Notes: generated from the sequence alone by a model not told the origin. DNA of 64,000 bases from Streptomyces sp. NBC_00557 (GCF_036345995.1 NZ_CP107796.1:3038001-3102000), one strand, 5' to 3'. Shown: positions 16,100 through 25,062, counted from the stretch's first letter. Numbers and translations: made by a program.

Positions 16100-17620
16100 T
16101 CACACGAACGTGCTCACCACCGCCGCCACCGCGAACCCCGCCACCGACAGCACCGATTCCAGGACCGTCCACGTGCGCAGCGTGTCGCGTTCGCTGATGC
16201 CGAAGTACTTGGCGACCATCCAGAAGCCGCCGTCGTTGACGTGCGAGGCGAAGACGGAGCCGGCCGAGATGGCCATGATGACGAGGGCCGCGAAGGCCGG
16301 GGAGTGGTGGTCCCCGGTCAGCAGCGGCGCCACGATGCCCGCCGTCGTCACGATCGCCACCGTCGCCGAGCCCTGGGCCACCCGCAGGACGAGCGAGATC
16401 AGGTACGACAGCACGATCACCGGCAGGCCGACGCCGTGGAAGGTGTCCGACAGGGCCTGGGCGACCCCGCTGGCCTTCAGTACGGCGCCGAAGACCCCGC
16501 CCGCGCCCACGACCAGCAGGATGTTGCCGATCGGCTTCAGCGACGACGTGCACACCGCCTCGAGGGACGTGCGGGACCAGCCGCGGCGGATGCCGAGGAG
16601 GTAGGAGGCCAGCAGCAGGGCGAGGGTGAGGGCCACGAAGGGGTTGCCGAAGAACTCCAGCACGGAGCGGGCGGGAGACGGGTCCAGGGCGATCGAGGAG
16701 AAGGTCGCGGCGAGGATCAGGATCAGGGGCGTGCCGATGATGGCGAGGACCGTGGCCAGCGGCACCGGGTGCTCCTGCGGCTGCACGCCCTGCGCGCGCT
16801 GCTCCTCGGCCACCGCCCGCTTCGCCTCCTCCGCCGCCTCGGCCATGTCCTGCGGTACGGCGACGAAGACGCGCCTGCCGACCCAGGCGGCGTACCCCCA
16901 GGCGGCCAGCACCGCGGGGACGCCGCAGACGACGCCCATGAGGATGACCCAGCCGAGCTGGACGTGCAGCAGGCCGGCGGCCGCGACCGGGCCGGGGTGC
17001 GGGGGCAGGAAGGCGTGGGTCATGGAGAGGCCGGCCAGCAGGGGGAGGCAGTACAGGAGGATCGACCTGCCGGTGGGGGTCCCCCCGGGACGGGGCTCGT
17101 CGGGGTCCTGGGGGAGCTTGGCCGCCGCGTAGACGAGCGGCGCCAGGACGAAGATGCCCACGTCGAAGAAGACCGGGATGCCGAAGATCAGGCCGGTCAG
17201 GCCCATGGCGAGCGGCGCCCGGCGTTCACCGAAGAGGGCCAGCAGACGCTGGGCCAGGACCTGTGCGCCGCCGCTGACTTCGACGATCGCGCCGAGCATG
17301 GTGCCGAGGCCGATGATGATCGAGACGTGCCCGAGGATGCCGCCCATGCCGGACTCGATGGTGGAGACGGCGTCGGAGCGCTGGACGGTGCCGAAGAGTT
17401 CGGTGACCGAGAGGCCGGCGAGCAGGCCGACGGCTATGGAGACCGTGAGCAGGGCGACGAAGGGCTGCAGCCGTACCTTCATGATCAGGAAGAGCAGGAG
17501 CGCGACACCGAGGGCGGCGATGGTGAGGAGTCCGGGGGTGCCGTCGACGAGAAGGAGCAGGCCGCCGGTGTGGGGTGGGGCGGCGGGCGTGGCGGCGGCC
17601 ACGGGGGCGAGCAAGGACAT
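16100..17620 (-). CDS. GntP-family gluconate/sugar-acid:H+ symporter
   Basis: 506 residues with about 12-14 hydrophobic segments across the protein. The GntP family signature regions are visible: MLGAIVEVSGGAQVLAQRLL, GIPVFFDVGIFVLAPLV, and near the C-terminus GSATVAIVTTAGIVAPLL and ASHVNDGGFWMVAKYF. Family members import gluconate, related sugar acids or D-serine. It lies about 100 bp after ridA in a cluster with a PfkB kinase and D-amino-acid enzymes. A substrate such as a D-amino acid or 2-keto-3-deoxygluconate precursor is therefore plausible but undetermined. A cytoplasmic loop of charged residues (MAEAAEEAKRAVAEEQ) is longer than usual. Confidence 0.93.
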   Translation of the reverse strand: MSLLAPVAAATPAAPPHTGGLLLLVDGTPGLLTIAALGVALLLFLIMKVRLQPFVALLTVSIAVGLLAGLSVTELFGTVQRSDAVSTIESGMGGILGHVSIIIGLGTMLGAIVEVSGGAQVLAQRLLALFGERRAPLAMGLTGLIFGIPVFFDVGIFVLAPLVYAAAKLPQDPDEPRPGGTPTGRSILLYCLPLLAGLSMTHAFLPPHPGPVAAAGLLHVQLGWVILMGVVCGVPAVLAAWGYAAWVGRRVFVAVPQDMAEAAEEAKRAVAEEQRAQGVQPQEHPVPLATVLAIIGTPLILILAATFSSIALDPSPARSVLEFFGNPFVALTLALLLASYLLGIRRGWSRTSLEAVCTSSLKPIGNILLVVGAGGVFGAVLKASGVAQALSDTFHGVGLPVIVLSYLISLVLRVAQGSATVAIVTTAGIVAPLLTGDHHSPAFAALVIMAISAGSVFASHVNDGGFWMVAKYFGISERDTLRTWTVLESVLSVAGFAVAAVVSTFV

Positions 17621-17725
17621 AGGGGGCCTCTTCGTAAGTCCATGGTGCTTTCGGGCAGGGGGGATCGCGGCACGGCACCCGAGGGGGCACCGTGCCGTGC
17701 AGGCCGTGCGGAAGTTGGGGGAGCG

Positions 17726-18136
17726 TCAGCCGAGTACGGCGAGCGCGTCGATCTCGATGAGGAGGCCGGCCGGCAGACCGACGTAGACCGTGGTCCGGGC
17801 GGCGGGCGGCTGGGTGAGGCCCTGCTCCTCGAAGTAGGCGTTGTAGATCTCGTTCATCTCGGCGAAGTGGTCCACGTCGGTGAGGTAGACGCGGATCATC
17901 ATCACGTCGTCCCAGGTCGCGCCGCCCTCCTCCAGGATCGCCCTGACGTTGGCGAGGGTCTGGAGGGTCTGCTCGCGCAGGGTGGGGCCGGCCGGCGTGG
18001 GGGGCCTGCCCTCCTCGGCGGGCAGGAAGCCGACCTGGCCGGCGACCTGGAGGATGTTCCCCTTGCACACCCCGTGGGAGAACTTCGCGGGCGGGGTGGT
18101 GTGGGTCTTCGGGGTGAGCGCGATCTTGTCGGTCAT
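17726..18136 (-). CDS. RidA-family enamine/imine deaminase
   Basis: 136 residues of the RidA/YjgF/UK114 family: residues GNILQVAGQVGF near the start, NVRAILEEGGATWDDVMMIRVYLTD in the centre, and the C-terminal PPAARTTVYVGLPAGLLIEIDALA. RidA proteins hydrolyse reactive enamines or imines made by PLP-dependent dehydratases and by D-amino-acid oxidation. That suits its place beside a D-serine-deaminase-like enzyme. The Arg of the family active site is present in the ARTT segment. The start overlaps the IclR-gene stop by 4 bp (ATGA). Confidence 0.93.
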   Translation of the reverse strand: MTDKIALTPKTHTTPPAKFSHGVCKGNILQVAGQVGFLPAEEGRPPTPAGPTLREQTLQTLANVRAILEEGGATWDDVMMIRVYLTDVDHFAEMNEIYNAYFEEQGLTQPPAARTTVYVGLPAGLLIEIDALAVLG

Positions 18137-18909
18137 GCGGTGGGGTCCTTCGTGGGGTCCGTCACGGGCGTTCTTCCGGAGTACTCGCCGCTGATCGCGT
18201 CCGCGGTACGGCGGACCTGCGGGAGCAGGGTGAGGAGTTCCTCGGCGGTGACGACCACGTTCGGCGCGGACACCGACATCGCGGCGACCACCCGGCCGTC
18301 GGCGCCGCGGATGGGGGCGGCGACGCAGTTGATGGACTCCTCGTGGCCGCCGAGGTCGGCGGCCCAGCCCTGTTCGCGCACCTTCTCCAGCTCCCGCAGG
18401 AACGCGGCGGCGTCGGGGGTGGAACGGGGCGTGTACGCGGGGTATTCGAGCCTCTCCGCGAGGGCACGGCGCTCGGGTTCGGGCAGGTCGGCGAGGAGCA
18501 GCTTGGCGACCGCGGCGACCGTGATGGCGACGGGCTTGCCGATCCGCGAGTACATGCGGACCGGGTAGCGGCTGTCCACCTTGTCGATGTACAGGACCTC
18601 GCCCTCCTCGTACACCGCGAGGTGCACGGTGTGCCCGCAGGCCTCGCCCAGCCGTACGAGGTGGGGGTGGGCGATCTCGCGGATGTCGAGGTTCTCCATC
18701 GCCTCCTGCGCGAGGGCGAAGAGGCGGGCGCCGAGGCGGTAGCGCTGGTCGGACTGGCGGTAGACCAGGCCGTGTTCGTGCAGGGTGCGCAGGAGGCGCA
18801 GGGCGGTGGACTTGTGCACGCCGAGGCGGTCGGCGACCTGGCCGAGGTCGGCGGGGCCCTCGGCCAGGAGCGGCAGGATGCTCAGGGCGCGGTCGACGGT
18901 CTGGCTCAT
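18133..18909 (-). CDS. IclR-family transcriptional regulator
   Basis: 258 residues from ATG 18909, which overlaps the kinase stop by 4 bp. The N-terminal winged helix-turn-helix (about 1-65: RALSILPLLAEG, LGQVADRLGVHKSTALRLLRTL) is followed by the IclR effector domain (GEVLYIDKVDSRYPVRMYSRIGKPVAITVAAVAKLLLA, then INCVAAPIRGADGRVVAAMSVSAP). It probably controls both this operon and the divergent D-amino-acid genes through the TTGCA-containing inverted repeats at 20063-20090. The effector is unknown, but sugar acids or keto acids are typical for the family. Confidence 0.95.
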   Translation of the reverse strand: MSQTVDRALSILPLLAEGPADLGQVADRLGVHKSTALRLLRTLHEHGLVYRQSDQRYRLGARLFALAQEAMENLDIREIAHPHLVRLGEACGHTVHLAVYEEGEVLYIDKVDSRYPVRMYSRIGKPVAITVAAVAKLLLADLPEPERRALAERLEYPAYTPRSTPDAAAFLRELEKVREQGWAADLGGHEESINCVAAPIRGADGRVVAAMSVSAPNVVVTAEELLTLLPQVRRTADAISGEYSGRTPVTDPTKDPTA

Positions 18910-20000
18910 GGGGTGTTCGCCTCCTCCGTGGCCCGCGCGGCCTGCGTCCAGCCGGGGGCGAGTCGAAGTCTCTCCCACGCGGTGTCGTCCAGGGCGGTCA
19001 GGCGGTCGGCGTGGTCCCGGGCGGGGGGCGCGGCCAGGTCGCCGGGGGCGGTGAGCGCCGCGGCGGCGAAGAGGTGGCCGAGGCGCAGGCGGTCCCGCAC
19101 GGGAAGTCCGCGCAGGGTGCCGGAGAGGAACCCGGCGGCGAAGGCGTCGCCGGCGCCGACGTGGGCGACGACGTCCACCTTCGGGGCCCGCACGATCGTC
19201 GCGGTGCCGCCGGCGTCCGCCATGCCGTCGGTGTCCCTGTCGAACGCCGCCGCCCCGCCCGCGCCGTACTTGACCACGACGGTCGCCGGTTCGGGCAGCG
19301 CCTCCACGACGGCCGCACCGCCGTGCAGCCCCCAGGCGGCCCGCGCCTCGTCGTCCCCGACGAAGACGACGTCCGCGCGGCGCGCCAGTTCCAGCAGGAC
19401 GCGCGGCCCGTCGGCGCCGGGCCACAGCGCGGGCCGGTAGTTGACGTCGAAGGAGACCAGCGGGCGGGACGGCCCTGGTGCCGTCAGTTCGTACACCAGC
19501 CGCAGGCAGTCGCCGGACAGCGCCGCCGTGATCCCCGACAGGTGCAGCACCCGGCACGCCCGTACGGCCGCCAGGTCCACGGTGTCCGGGGACATCGCCG
19601 AGGCCGCCGAGCCCGCGCGGTAGTACGCCACCTCGTGCGCGCCCGTGCCGCGGTCGCCGGCCGTGCGGAAGTAGACGCCGGTCGGACGGTGGGGGTCCCG
19701 GGTCACGGAGGCGACGTCGACGCCGTACCCGGCGATCCGCTCGACCACGTGCGTGCCGAACCCGTCCGCGCCCACGCGGCTCACCCAGCGGGCCGTGTGC
19801 CCGGCCGCGGCCAGCGCGCAGGCCACGTTGGACTCGGCGCCGCCGACCGCACGTTCGAAGGAGGGCACGTCCGCGAGGCGGCCCGGCCGGCCGGGCAGGA
19901 AGGCGACCATGGACTCGCCGAGCGCGACCACGTCCACGACGTCCGGGGCCGCGCTGTTCCCGGCGCCAGCAGTGTCGTTGATGATGGCTCCTGTCCGCAT
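18906..20000 (-). CDS. PfkB-family sugar kinase (2-keto-3-deoxygluconate kinase-like)
   Basis: About 364 residues. Key PfkB elements are present: an N-terminal VVALGESMVAF, the GGAESNVACALA glycine-rich motif, RVGADGFG, the FDVNYRP substrate motif, and the C-terminal GAGDAFAAGFLSG with catalytic Asp. The motif VALGE at the start is typical of KDG kinases. The ATG at 20000 was chosen; a second ATG at 20015 is possible, and a good AGGAG lies inside the frame just after 20000, so the true start may be slightly downstream. First gene of a leftward kinase-IclR-RidA operon. Substrate inferred only. Confidence 0.9.
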   Translation of the reverse strand: MRTGAIINDTAGAGNSAAPDVVDVVALGESMVAFLPGRPGRLADVPSFERAVGGAESNVACALAAAGHTARWVSRVGADGFGTHVVERIAGYGVDVASVTRDPHRPTGVYFRTAGDRGTGAHEVAYYRAGSAASAMSPDTVDLAAVRACRVLHLSGITAALSGDCLRLVYELTAPGPSRPLVSFDVNYRPALWPGADGPRVLLELARRADVVFVGDDEARAAWGLHGGAAVVEALPEPATVVVKYGAGGAAAFDRDTDGMADAGGTATIVRAPKVDVVAHVGAGDAFAAGFLSGTLRGLPVRDRLRLGHLFAAAALTAPGDLAAPPARDHADRLTALDDTAWERLRLAPGWTQAARATEEANTP

Positions 20001-20062
20001 GTCCGGGCGAGGCATCCGTTGACCCGGTCCCGGCGAGATGCTAGACACCAGGCGACACGATG

Positions 20063-20090
20063 TGCAATGACCGTTGCAGAGCATGCAACG
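20063..20090. promoter_or_regulatory. Probable IclR operator in the divergent promoter region
   Basis: Three alternating half-sites form two overlapping inverted repeats: TGCAA-TGACCG-TTGCA (20063-20078) and CGTTGCA-GAGCA-TGCAACG (20072-20090). They lie in the 106-bp gap between the divergent kinase and D-amino-acid genes, 17 bp before the ATG at 20107. TTGCA/TGCAA half-sites and overlap with the translation start region suit a repressor site for the IclR protein encoded next door. Confidence 0.7.
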
Positions 20091-20106
20091 GCAGGAGAGG
20101 GGCTCC

Positions 20107-21375
20107 ATGAGCAGCAGCGAAGCGCTCGCCCGGCTGGCCGGGGAACGCGTCGACCACCGCTTCAAGGGCCTCCCGCCGGACGCCGAGGGTCTGACCGTCG
20201 GCGAGCTGGCCGCCCAGCGCCGCAACCTCTTCACGGACGGCTTCCCGACCCCCGTCCTGACGCTCTCCGCCGAGCGCCTCGCGCACAACCTGGCGCTCAT
20301 GGAGACCTACATCGCCCGGCACGGCCTCGCCTTCGCCCCGCACGGCAAGACCTCCATGGCCCCGCAGCTCTTCCACCGCCAGATCGAACACGGCGCGTGG
20401 GGCATCACCCTGGCGGTGCCCCACCAGGTGCGGGTCGCCCGGGCGTTCGGCATCCGGCGGGTGTTCCTCGCCAACGAACTCGTGGACGCCGCCGCGCTCC
20501 GCTGGATCGCCGCCGAGCTGGCCGCCGACCCCGGCTTCCGGCTGGTCGCCTACGTCGACTCCGTGCGCGGCGTCGAGCTGATGGACTCCGCGCTCCGCGG
20601 CGCCGCACGGCCCGTGGACGTCGTCGTGGAGCTGGGCGCCGGCGAGGGCGCGCGGACCGGTGTGCGCACGGAGGCGGAGGCGCTGGCCGTCGCCGGCGCG
20701 GTGGCCGGGACGCGGACGCTGCGGCTCGTCGGCGTCGCGGGGTACGAGGGCGAGGTCCCGAAGGCCGATCCGGAACGGGTGCGGTCGTACCTGCGGCGGC
20801 TGGTCGCGCTCGCCGTCGCCGTCGACGGGGCCGGGCACCTGAAGGACGCGGAGGAGATCGTGGTGAGCGCGGGCGGCAGCGCCTGGTTCGACGCGGTGGC
20901 CGAGGTGTTCGCGGAGATCCCCGCCCTGTCCCGCCCGGTGCTGAAGCTGCTGCGCTCGGGGGCGTACGTCTCGCACGACGACGGGCACTACCGCAGGATC
21001 ACCCCCTTCAACCGCGTTCCGGAGGAGGGGGCGCTGGAGCCCGCGTTCCGGCTGTGGGCGCAGGTGGTCTCCCGGCCCACCCCCGAGCAGGCCTTCGCCA
21101 ACGCGGGCAAGCGCGACGCGGCCCACGACCTGGACCTGCCGACCGCCCAGGCGGTACGCCGGGGGGACGTGGAGCGCCCGGCGGACGGCATCACCGTGAG
21201 CGGCCTGTCCGACCAGCACGCCTGGCTGCGCACGGATCCCGGCGCGGACCTCGAGGTCGGCGACTGGGTCGGCCTGGGCCTGTCGCACCCGTGCACGTCG
21301 TTCGACAAGTGGCAGCTGATCCCCGTGACCGAGGCGGACGGCACGGTCGTCGACTACATCCGCACCTTCTTCTAG
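20107..21375 (+). CDS. PLP-dependent D-serine deaminase/D-threonine aldolase-like enzyme
   Basis: 422 residues from ATG 20107 after AGGAGAGGGGC. An alanine-racemase-like N-terminal barrel carries the PLP Lys in FAPHGKTSMAPQL. The C-terminal metal-binding domain (D-serine dehydratase-like) has His and Cys in GLSDQHAWL and LSHPCTSFDKW. These enzymes convert D-amino acids to keto acids or cleave D-beta-hydroxy amino acids, using PLP and a divalent metal. It is followed 19 bp later by an N-acyl-D-amino-acid deacylase, so the pair probably frees and then degrades D-amino acids. The exact reaction (deaminase or aldolase) is not decided by sequence. Confidence 0.9.
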   Translation: MSSSEALARLAGERVDHRFKGLPPDAEGLTVGELAAQRRNLFTDGFPTPVLTLSAERLAHNLALMETYIARHGLAFAPHGKTSMAPQLFHRQIEHGAWGITLAVPHQVRVARAFGIRRVFLANELVDAAALRWIAAELAADPGFRLVAYVDSVRGVELMDSALRGAARPVDVVVELGAGEGARTGVRTEAEALAVAGAVAGTRTLRLVGVAGYEGEVPKADPERVRSYLRRLVALAVAVDGAGHLKDAEEIVVSAGGSAWFDAVAEVFAEIPALSRPVLKLLRSGAYVSHDDGHYRRITPFNRVPEEGALEPAFRLWAQVVSRPTPEQAFANAGKRDAAHDLDLPTAQAVRRGDVERPADGITVSGLSDQHAWLRTDPGADLEVGDWVGLGLSHPCTSFDKWQLIPVTEADGTVVDYIRTFF

Positions 21376-21394
21376 AGCCCGCGAGGTACCGGCC

Positions 21395-23008
21395 GTGGAA
21401 CAACTCGTCATCCGGGACGCCGACGTCGTCGACGGCAGCGGCGAACCGTCGTACCGGGCCGATGTGGTGGTCGACGGCGGCCGGATCGTCTCCATCGTCA
21501 AGGAGGCCGCCGCGGCCGGCTGCCAGCGCCCGCGCGCCATGCGGGAGCTGGACGCGGAGGGCCTGGTCCTCTCCCCCGGCTTCATCGACATGCACGCCCA
21601 CTCCGACCTCGCCCTGCTGCGCGACCCCGACCACAGCGCGAAGGCCGCGCAGGGCGTCACGCTCGAGGTCGTCGGCCAGGACGGGCTGTCGTACGCGCCG
21701 GTGGACGACCGCACGCTGGAAGAGGTCCGCCGGGCGGTCACCGGCTGGAACGGGTACGGCGACGACGTCGGGATCGACTGGCGGTCGGTCGGCGAGTACC
21801 TGGACCGGCTCGACCGGGGCATCGCCGTCAACGCGGCCTATCTCGTCCCCCAGGGCACGGTCCGCGCGCTCGTCGTCGGCTGGGAGGACCGCCCGGCCAC
21901 CGCCGAGGAGCTGGACCGGATGCGGCGGCTGGTCGCGGAGGGGCTGGAACAGGGCGCGGTCGGGCTGTCCGCGGGGCTGACGTACCCGCCGGGCATGTAC
22001 GCCCCGGACGCCGAACTGACCGAGCTGTGCCGGGTGGTGGCGGCGTACGGCGGCTACTACTGCCCGCACCACCGCTCCTACGGCGCCGGCGCCCTTCAGG
22101 CGTACGCCGAGACGATCGCCGTCGCCCGGGAGGCCGGCTGCCCGCTGCACCTGACCCACGCGACGCTGAACTTCGGCGTGAACGAGGGCCGGGCGCCCGA
22201 GCTGCTGGCCCTGCTGGACGAGGCCCTCGACGCGGGCGCGGACATCACCCTCGACACCTACCCGTACACCCCCGGCTGCACCACCCTGGCCGCGCTGCTG
22301 CCGAGCTGGGCGAGCGAGGGCGGCCCCGAGGAGGTCCTGGCCCGGCTCGCCGACCCGGCGACGGCCGCGCGGATCCGGCACGAGCTTGAGGTCGCCGGCT
22401 CGGACGGCTGCCATGGCGTGCCGGTGCAGTGGGAGACGATCGAGATCTCCGGCGTCACCGACCCGGCACTCGGCGAGCATGTGGGCCGTACCGTACGGGA
22501 GTCGGCGGACCTGCGCGGCGAGGACCCGTGGGACACGGCCCGCCGCCTGCTGGTCGAGGACCGGCTCGGTACGACGATCCTCCAGCACGTCGGCCACGAG
22601 GAGAACGTCCGCGCGATCATGCGGCACCGCGCCCACACGGGCGGCTCCGACGGCATCCTCCGGGGCGCCAAGCCGCACCCGCGCGCCTACGGCACCTTCC
22701 CCCGCTATCTCGGCCACTACGTGAGGGAGTTGGGGATCCTGTCCCTGGAGGAGTGCGTCGCCCACCTCACCTCCCGGCCCGCGGCCCGGCTGCGGCTGCC
22801 GGACCGGGGGCTGGTGCGCGAGGGGTACCGGGCGGACCTGGTGCTGTTCGACCCGGAGACGGTGGCGCCCGGCGCGACCTTCGCCGAGCCGCGCCGACTG
22901 CCCACCGGGATCCCGTACGTCCTGGTCGACGGCCGGTTCGCCATCGAGGACGGCAAGCGGACGGACGTGCTCGCGGGCCGGTCCGTCCGCCGCACGGGCG
23001 TCCGCTAG
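21395..23008 (+). CDS. N-acyl-D-amino-acid deacylase (D-aminoacylase, amidohydrolase superfamily)
   Basis: 537 residues from GTG 21395. Amidohydrolase signatures include the metal motif PGFIDMHAHSDLALL, the EVVGQDGLSYAP segment typical of D-aminoacylases (Cys/Asp region after strand 2), YCPHHRSYG, the His in HLTHATLNFG, and late GGSDGILRGAKPHPRAYGTF with the catalytic Asp. It removes acyl groups from N-acyl-D-amino acids in the cytoplasm. From memory, the S. coelicolor homologue Sco4986 was shown to act on hydrophobic N-acyl-D-amino acids. Its stop codon abuts the stop of the convergent protease gene with no base between. Confidence 0.95.
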   Translation: MEQLVIRDADVVDGSGEPSYRADVVVDGGRIVSIVKEAAAAGCQRPRAMRELDAEGLVLSPGFIDMHAHSDLALLRDPDHSAKAAQGVTLEVVGQDGLSYAPVDDRTLEEVRRAVTGWNGYGDDVGIDWRSVGEYLDRLDRGIAVNAAYLVPQGTVRALVVGWEDRPATAEELDRMRRLVAEGLEQGAVGLSAGLTYPPGMYAPDAELTELCRVVAAYGGYYCPHHRSYGAGALQAYAETIAVAREAGCPLHLTHATLNFGVNEGRAPELLALLDEALDAGADITLDTYPYTPGCTTLAALLPSWASEGGPEEVLARLADPATAARIRHELEVAGSDGCHGVPVQWETIEISGVTDPALGEHVGRTVRESADLRGEDPWDTARRLLVEDRLGTTILQHVGHEENVRAIMRHRAHTGGSDGILRGAKPHPRAYGTFPRYLGHYVRELGILSLEECVAHLTSRPAARLRLPDRGLVREGYRADLVLFDPETVAPGATFAEPRRLPTGIPYVLVDGRFAIEDGKRTDVLAGRSVRRTGVR

Positions 23009-23842
23009 CTAGGGCTTGGGCAGGACGCAGCCCGAGGCGCTGAGGTTCAGCTTGTTGCCCGTGGTGAAGCAGGCCGGGATCTGGTAGGTCTCCTCGGCGT
23101 AGTTGATGCCCTGACGGACGGTGACGTTGCCGCTCTCGTCCACCTCGCACGGGTTGTTCTCGGTGCAGCGCTCGCCGTCCTCGTTGCCGGTGTTGTTGAC
23201 GGCGACGACCTTGCCGGTGCTGGTGTCGATGACCGGCGAGCCCGAGGTGCCGCCGATCGTGTTGCAGGAGGAGGTGTAGCGGACCGAGTCCTTCCAGGTC
23301 CACCCGCCCTCCTTCAGCCGGTACACGAACCCGTCGACGCTGCAGCTGTACGTCCGCTTCCAGTAACCGGAGACGACCTTGATGGCGGTACCGGCGGTGG
23401 GGTGGGTGTCGTTCACGGTGAGCGGGCTGATCCCGTACGCGCTCTTGATCTGCGCGTAGGTCGTGGTCAGCCGGTAGATGGTGACGTCCGTGTCCGTCAT
23501 GGTCGAGTAGACGACCTGGTTGGCGCGCAGGGTGGCGACCCTGCTGCCGGAGGCGTTGAGCAGGCCGAAGCCACGGCTGGACGACTGGCCGGTGATGACC
23601 TCGCCGGGGTCGGGGAAGCCGGTCTCCAGGCAGTGGCCGTTGGTGAGCACGAGCGCCGGGTCGGTGTCGGCGGAGCTGGGGAAGCGGATGACCGAGCCGG
23701 AGCAGTTGCTGAGCGCGACGGTGCCGGCGTAGGAGACGGTCACCGCGGCCGGCTTGGCCACGTGCGGCGCGGCGACCGCGGGGGCGGCGCCCAGCCCGGC
23801 CAGGGCCAGTGAGGACAGCGCGGCAAGGAGAGGCTTGTTCAT
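23009..23842 (-). CDS. Secreted trypsin-like serine protease
   Basis: 277 residues from ATG 23842. A signal peptide (cleavage after about residue 25, AVAA) precedes a trypsin-fold domain. The catalytic triad can be placed: His70 in LTNGHC, Asp119 in TDTDVTIYRL and Ser202 in GGTSGSPVID. Cys pairs at C47/C71 and further on suggest disulphides. The insert with Cys near residues 235-245 (RCTENNPCEVDESG) is unusual for the family. It is probably an extracellular protease of the type grouped with trypsin-like peptidases in Streptomyces. Natural substrate unknown. Confidence 0.93.
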   Translation of the reverse strand: MNKPLLAALSSLALAGLGAAPAVAAPHVAKPAAVTVSYAGTVALSNCSGSVIRFPSSADTDPALVLTNGHCLETGFPDPGEVITGQSSSRGFGLLNASGSRVATLRANQVVYSTMTDTDVTIYRLTTTYAQIKSAYGISPLTVNDTHPTAGTAIKVVSGYWKRTYSCSVDGFVYRLKEGGWTWKDSVRYTSSCNTIGGTSGSPVIDTSTGKVVAVNNTGNEDGERCTENNPCEVDESGNVTVRQGINYAEETYQIPACFTTGNKLNLSASGCVLPKP

Positions 23843-24084
23843 GTGGGGGTCCCCTCTTACGACGTGGGCGACCGGAGATCTTCCGGCCGCCCGCTCGTCG
23901 TTTGTCATGCGCATTGTCAGCGCGGGAGGGGGGTGGGGACAAGGACGTGGGGCGGGGCGTAGGGGTTTCCCTCTGTGGGGCAACTGGTGGGCGTGGAGGG
24001 AGCTTTGAGGGCGGGGCGAGGAGGGCGGGGGAAAGGAAGGGAGGCGAAGGGATCGGCCTGAACGGGTCACCACCCCGCTCGTCG

Positions 24085-25062
24085 TCACTGACCGTGCTTG
24101 CCACCGCGGCCGTGACCCCGGCCGGGGAAAGCGGTCAAGGAGGCCGTCGGGGTGGGCGCGGGCGCGCTGGACGTCGCCGGAGCCGGGGCGGAGGTCGTGG
24201 CGGTCGGGCCGCCGGCCGTCGGCGACTGGGCCCCGCGGGCGGACGAAGACGTGGATGACGGGGACGACGTGGCCGACGCGGACGACGAAGACGACCGGCC
24301 CACGGACACGCCGACCGCCGAGGTCGGGGCGGCGGCGGCCGGGGAACCGGCGTCCGTGCTGCCGCTCGGGGTACGGGAGTCGCCGACGGTCACGCGTCCG
24401 CCGCGGGCCGGGCCGGAGCCGTCCGGCGCGGGGGAATCCGAGCCGCCCGCCATGACGGCGATCACCGTGACCGCGCCGGCCACGCCCAGCGCCCCGGCCA
24501 CGGCCGCCACCCGGCGCCGGCCGCCCGTGCCCCGCTCGGCACGCCGCCGCGCGGCCCGCCCCTCGCCCGGCGGAACCGGCTCGGTCAGCCGGGGCAGCTC
24601 GCTGGTCTTCTCGTAGGCGCTGCTCCAGCCGTGGGCGGCGGCGGGGTCGGCGTACTCGTCGTACGTCGGAGCGGCGGGGGCCTGAGGGAGGTACACGTTC
24701 GGCGCACCGGAGACCGCCGAAGCGTGCCCCGCGCCGGGCAGGACCTGGGTGGGCTCGGCGTCGTACCCGCTCGCCGGCGCCGGGACCGACGGCTCGCCGG
24801 TGTGACCGTCCGACGGAACCGGGACCTGGGCGGTGTGAACCGAGGCCGGCGAACCGTGCCCCGCGCCCGGCAGGACCTGGGTGGGCCCGGCGTCGTACCC
24901 GCTCGACGGAACCGGGACCGGCGAGCCGTGCCCCGCCGCCCCCGGCATCACCCGCGTCGACTCGGCGTCGTACGCATTCGGCGGAACCGGCGCCGGTGTG
25001 TTCGCGGTGTACCCGTTCGGCGGAGTGCGGGGCGCGTCGCCCGGTGCGTGTCCGCCGTCCAT
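24085..25062 (-). CDS. Single-pass membrane protein with Pro/Ser-rich repeats
   Basis: 325 residues from ATG 25062 (GAGGAG 7 bp upstream; ATG 25080 is an alternative). The N-terminal cytoplasmic part contains three copies of a unit reading roughly SGYDAxPTQVLPGAGH, a motif with predicted phosphorylatable Thr, as in actinobacterial Ser/Thr-kinase substrates (TQVLPG). Then come a basic stretch, one membrane helix (VAAVAGALGVAGAVTVIAVMAG) and a low-complexity Ser/Thr/Ala/Pro-rich extracellular tail ending in Gly/His/Lys. The kinase-substrate idea is inference from motif style. Function unknown. It faces the aminotransferase gene divergently. Confidence 0.8.
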   Translation of the reverse strand: MDGGHAPGDAPRTPPNGYTANTPAPVPPNAYDAESTRVMPGAAGHGSPVPVPSSGYDAGPTQVLPGAGHGSPASVHTAQVPVPSDGHTGEPSVPAPASGYDAEPTQVLPGAGHASAVSGAPNVYLPQAPAAPTYDEYADPAAAHGWSSAYEKTSELPRLTEPVPPGEGRAARRRAERGTGGRRRVAAVAGALGVAGAVTVIAVMAGGSDSPAPDGSGPARGGRVTVGDSRTPSGSTDAGSPAAAAPTSAVGVSVGRSSSSSASATSSPSSTSSSARGAQSPTAGGPTATTSAPAPATSSAPAPTPTASLTAFPGRGHGRGGKHGQ

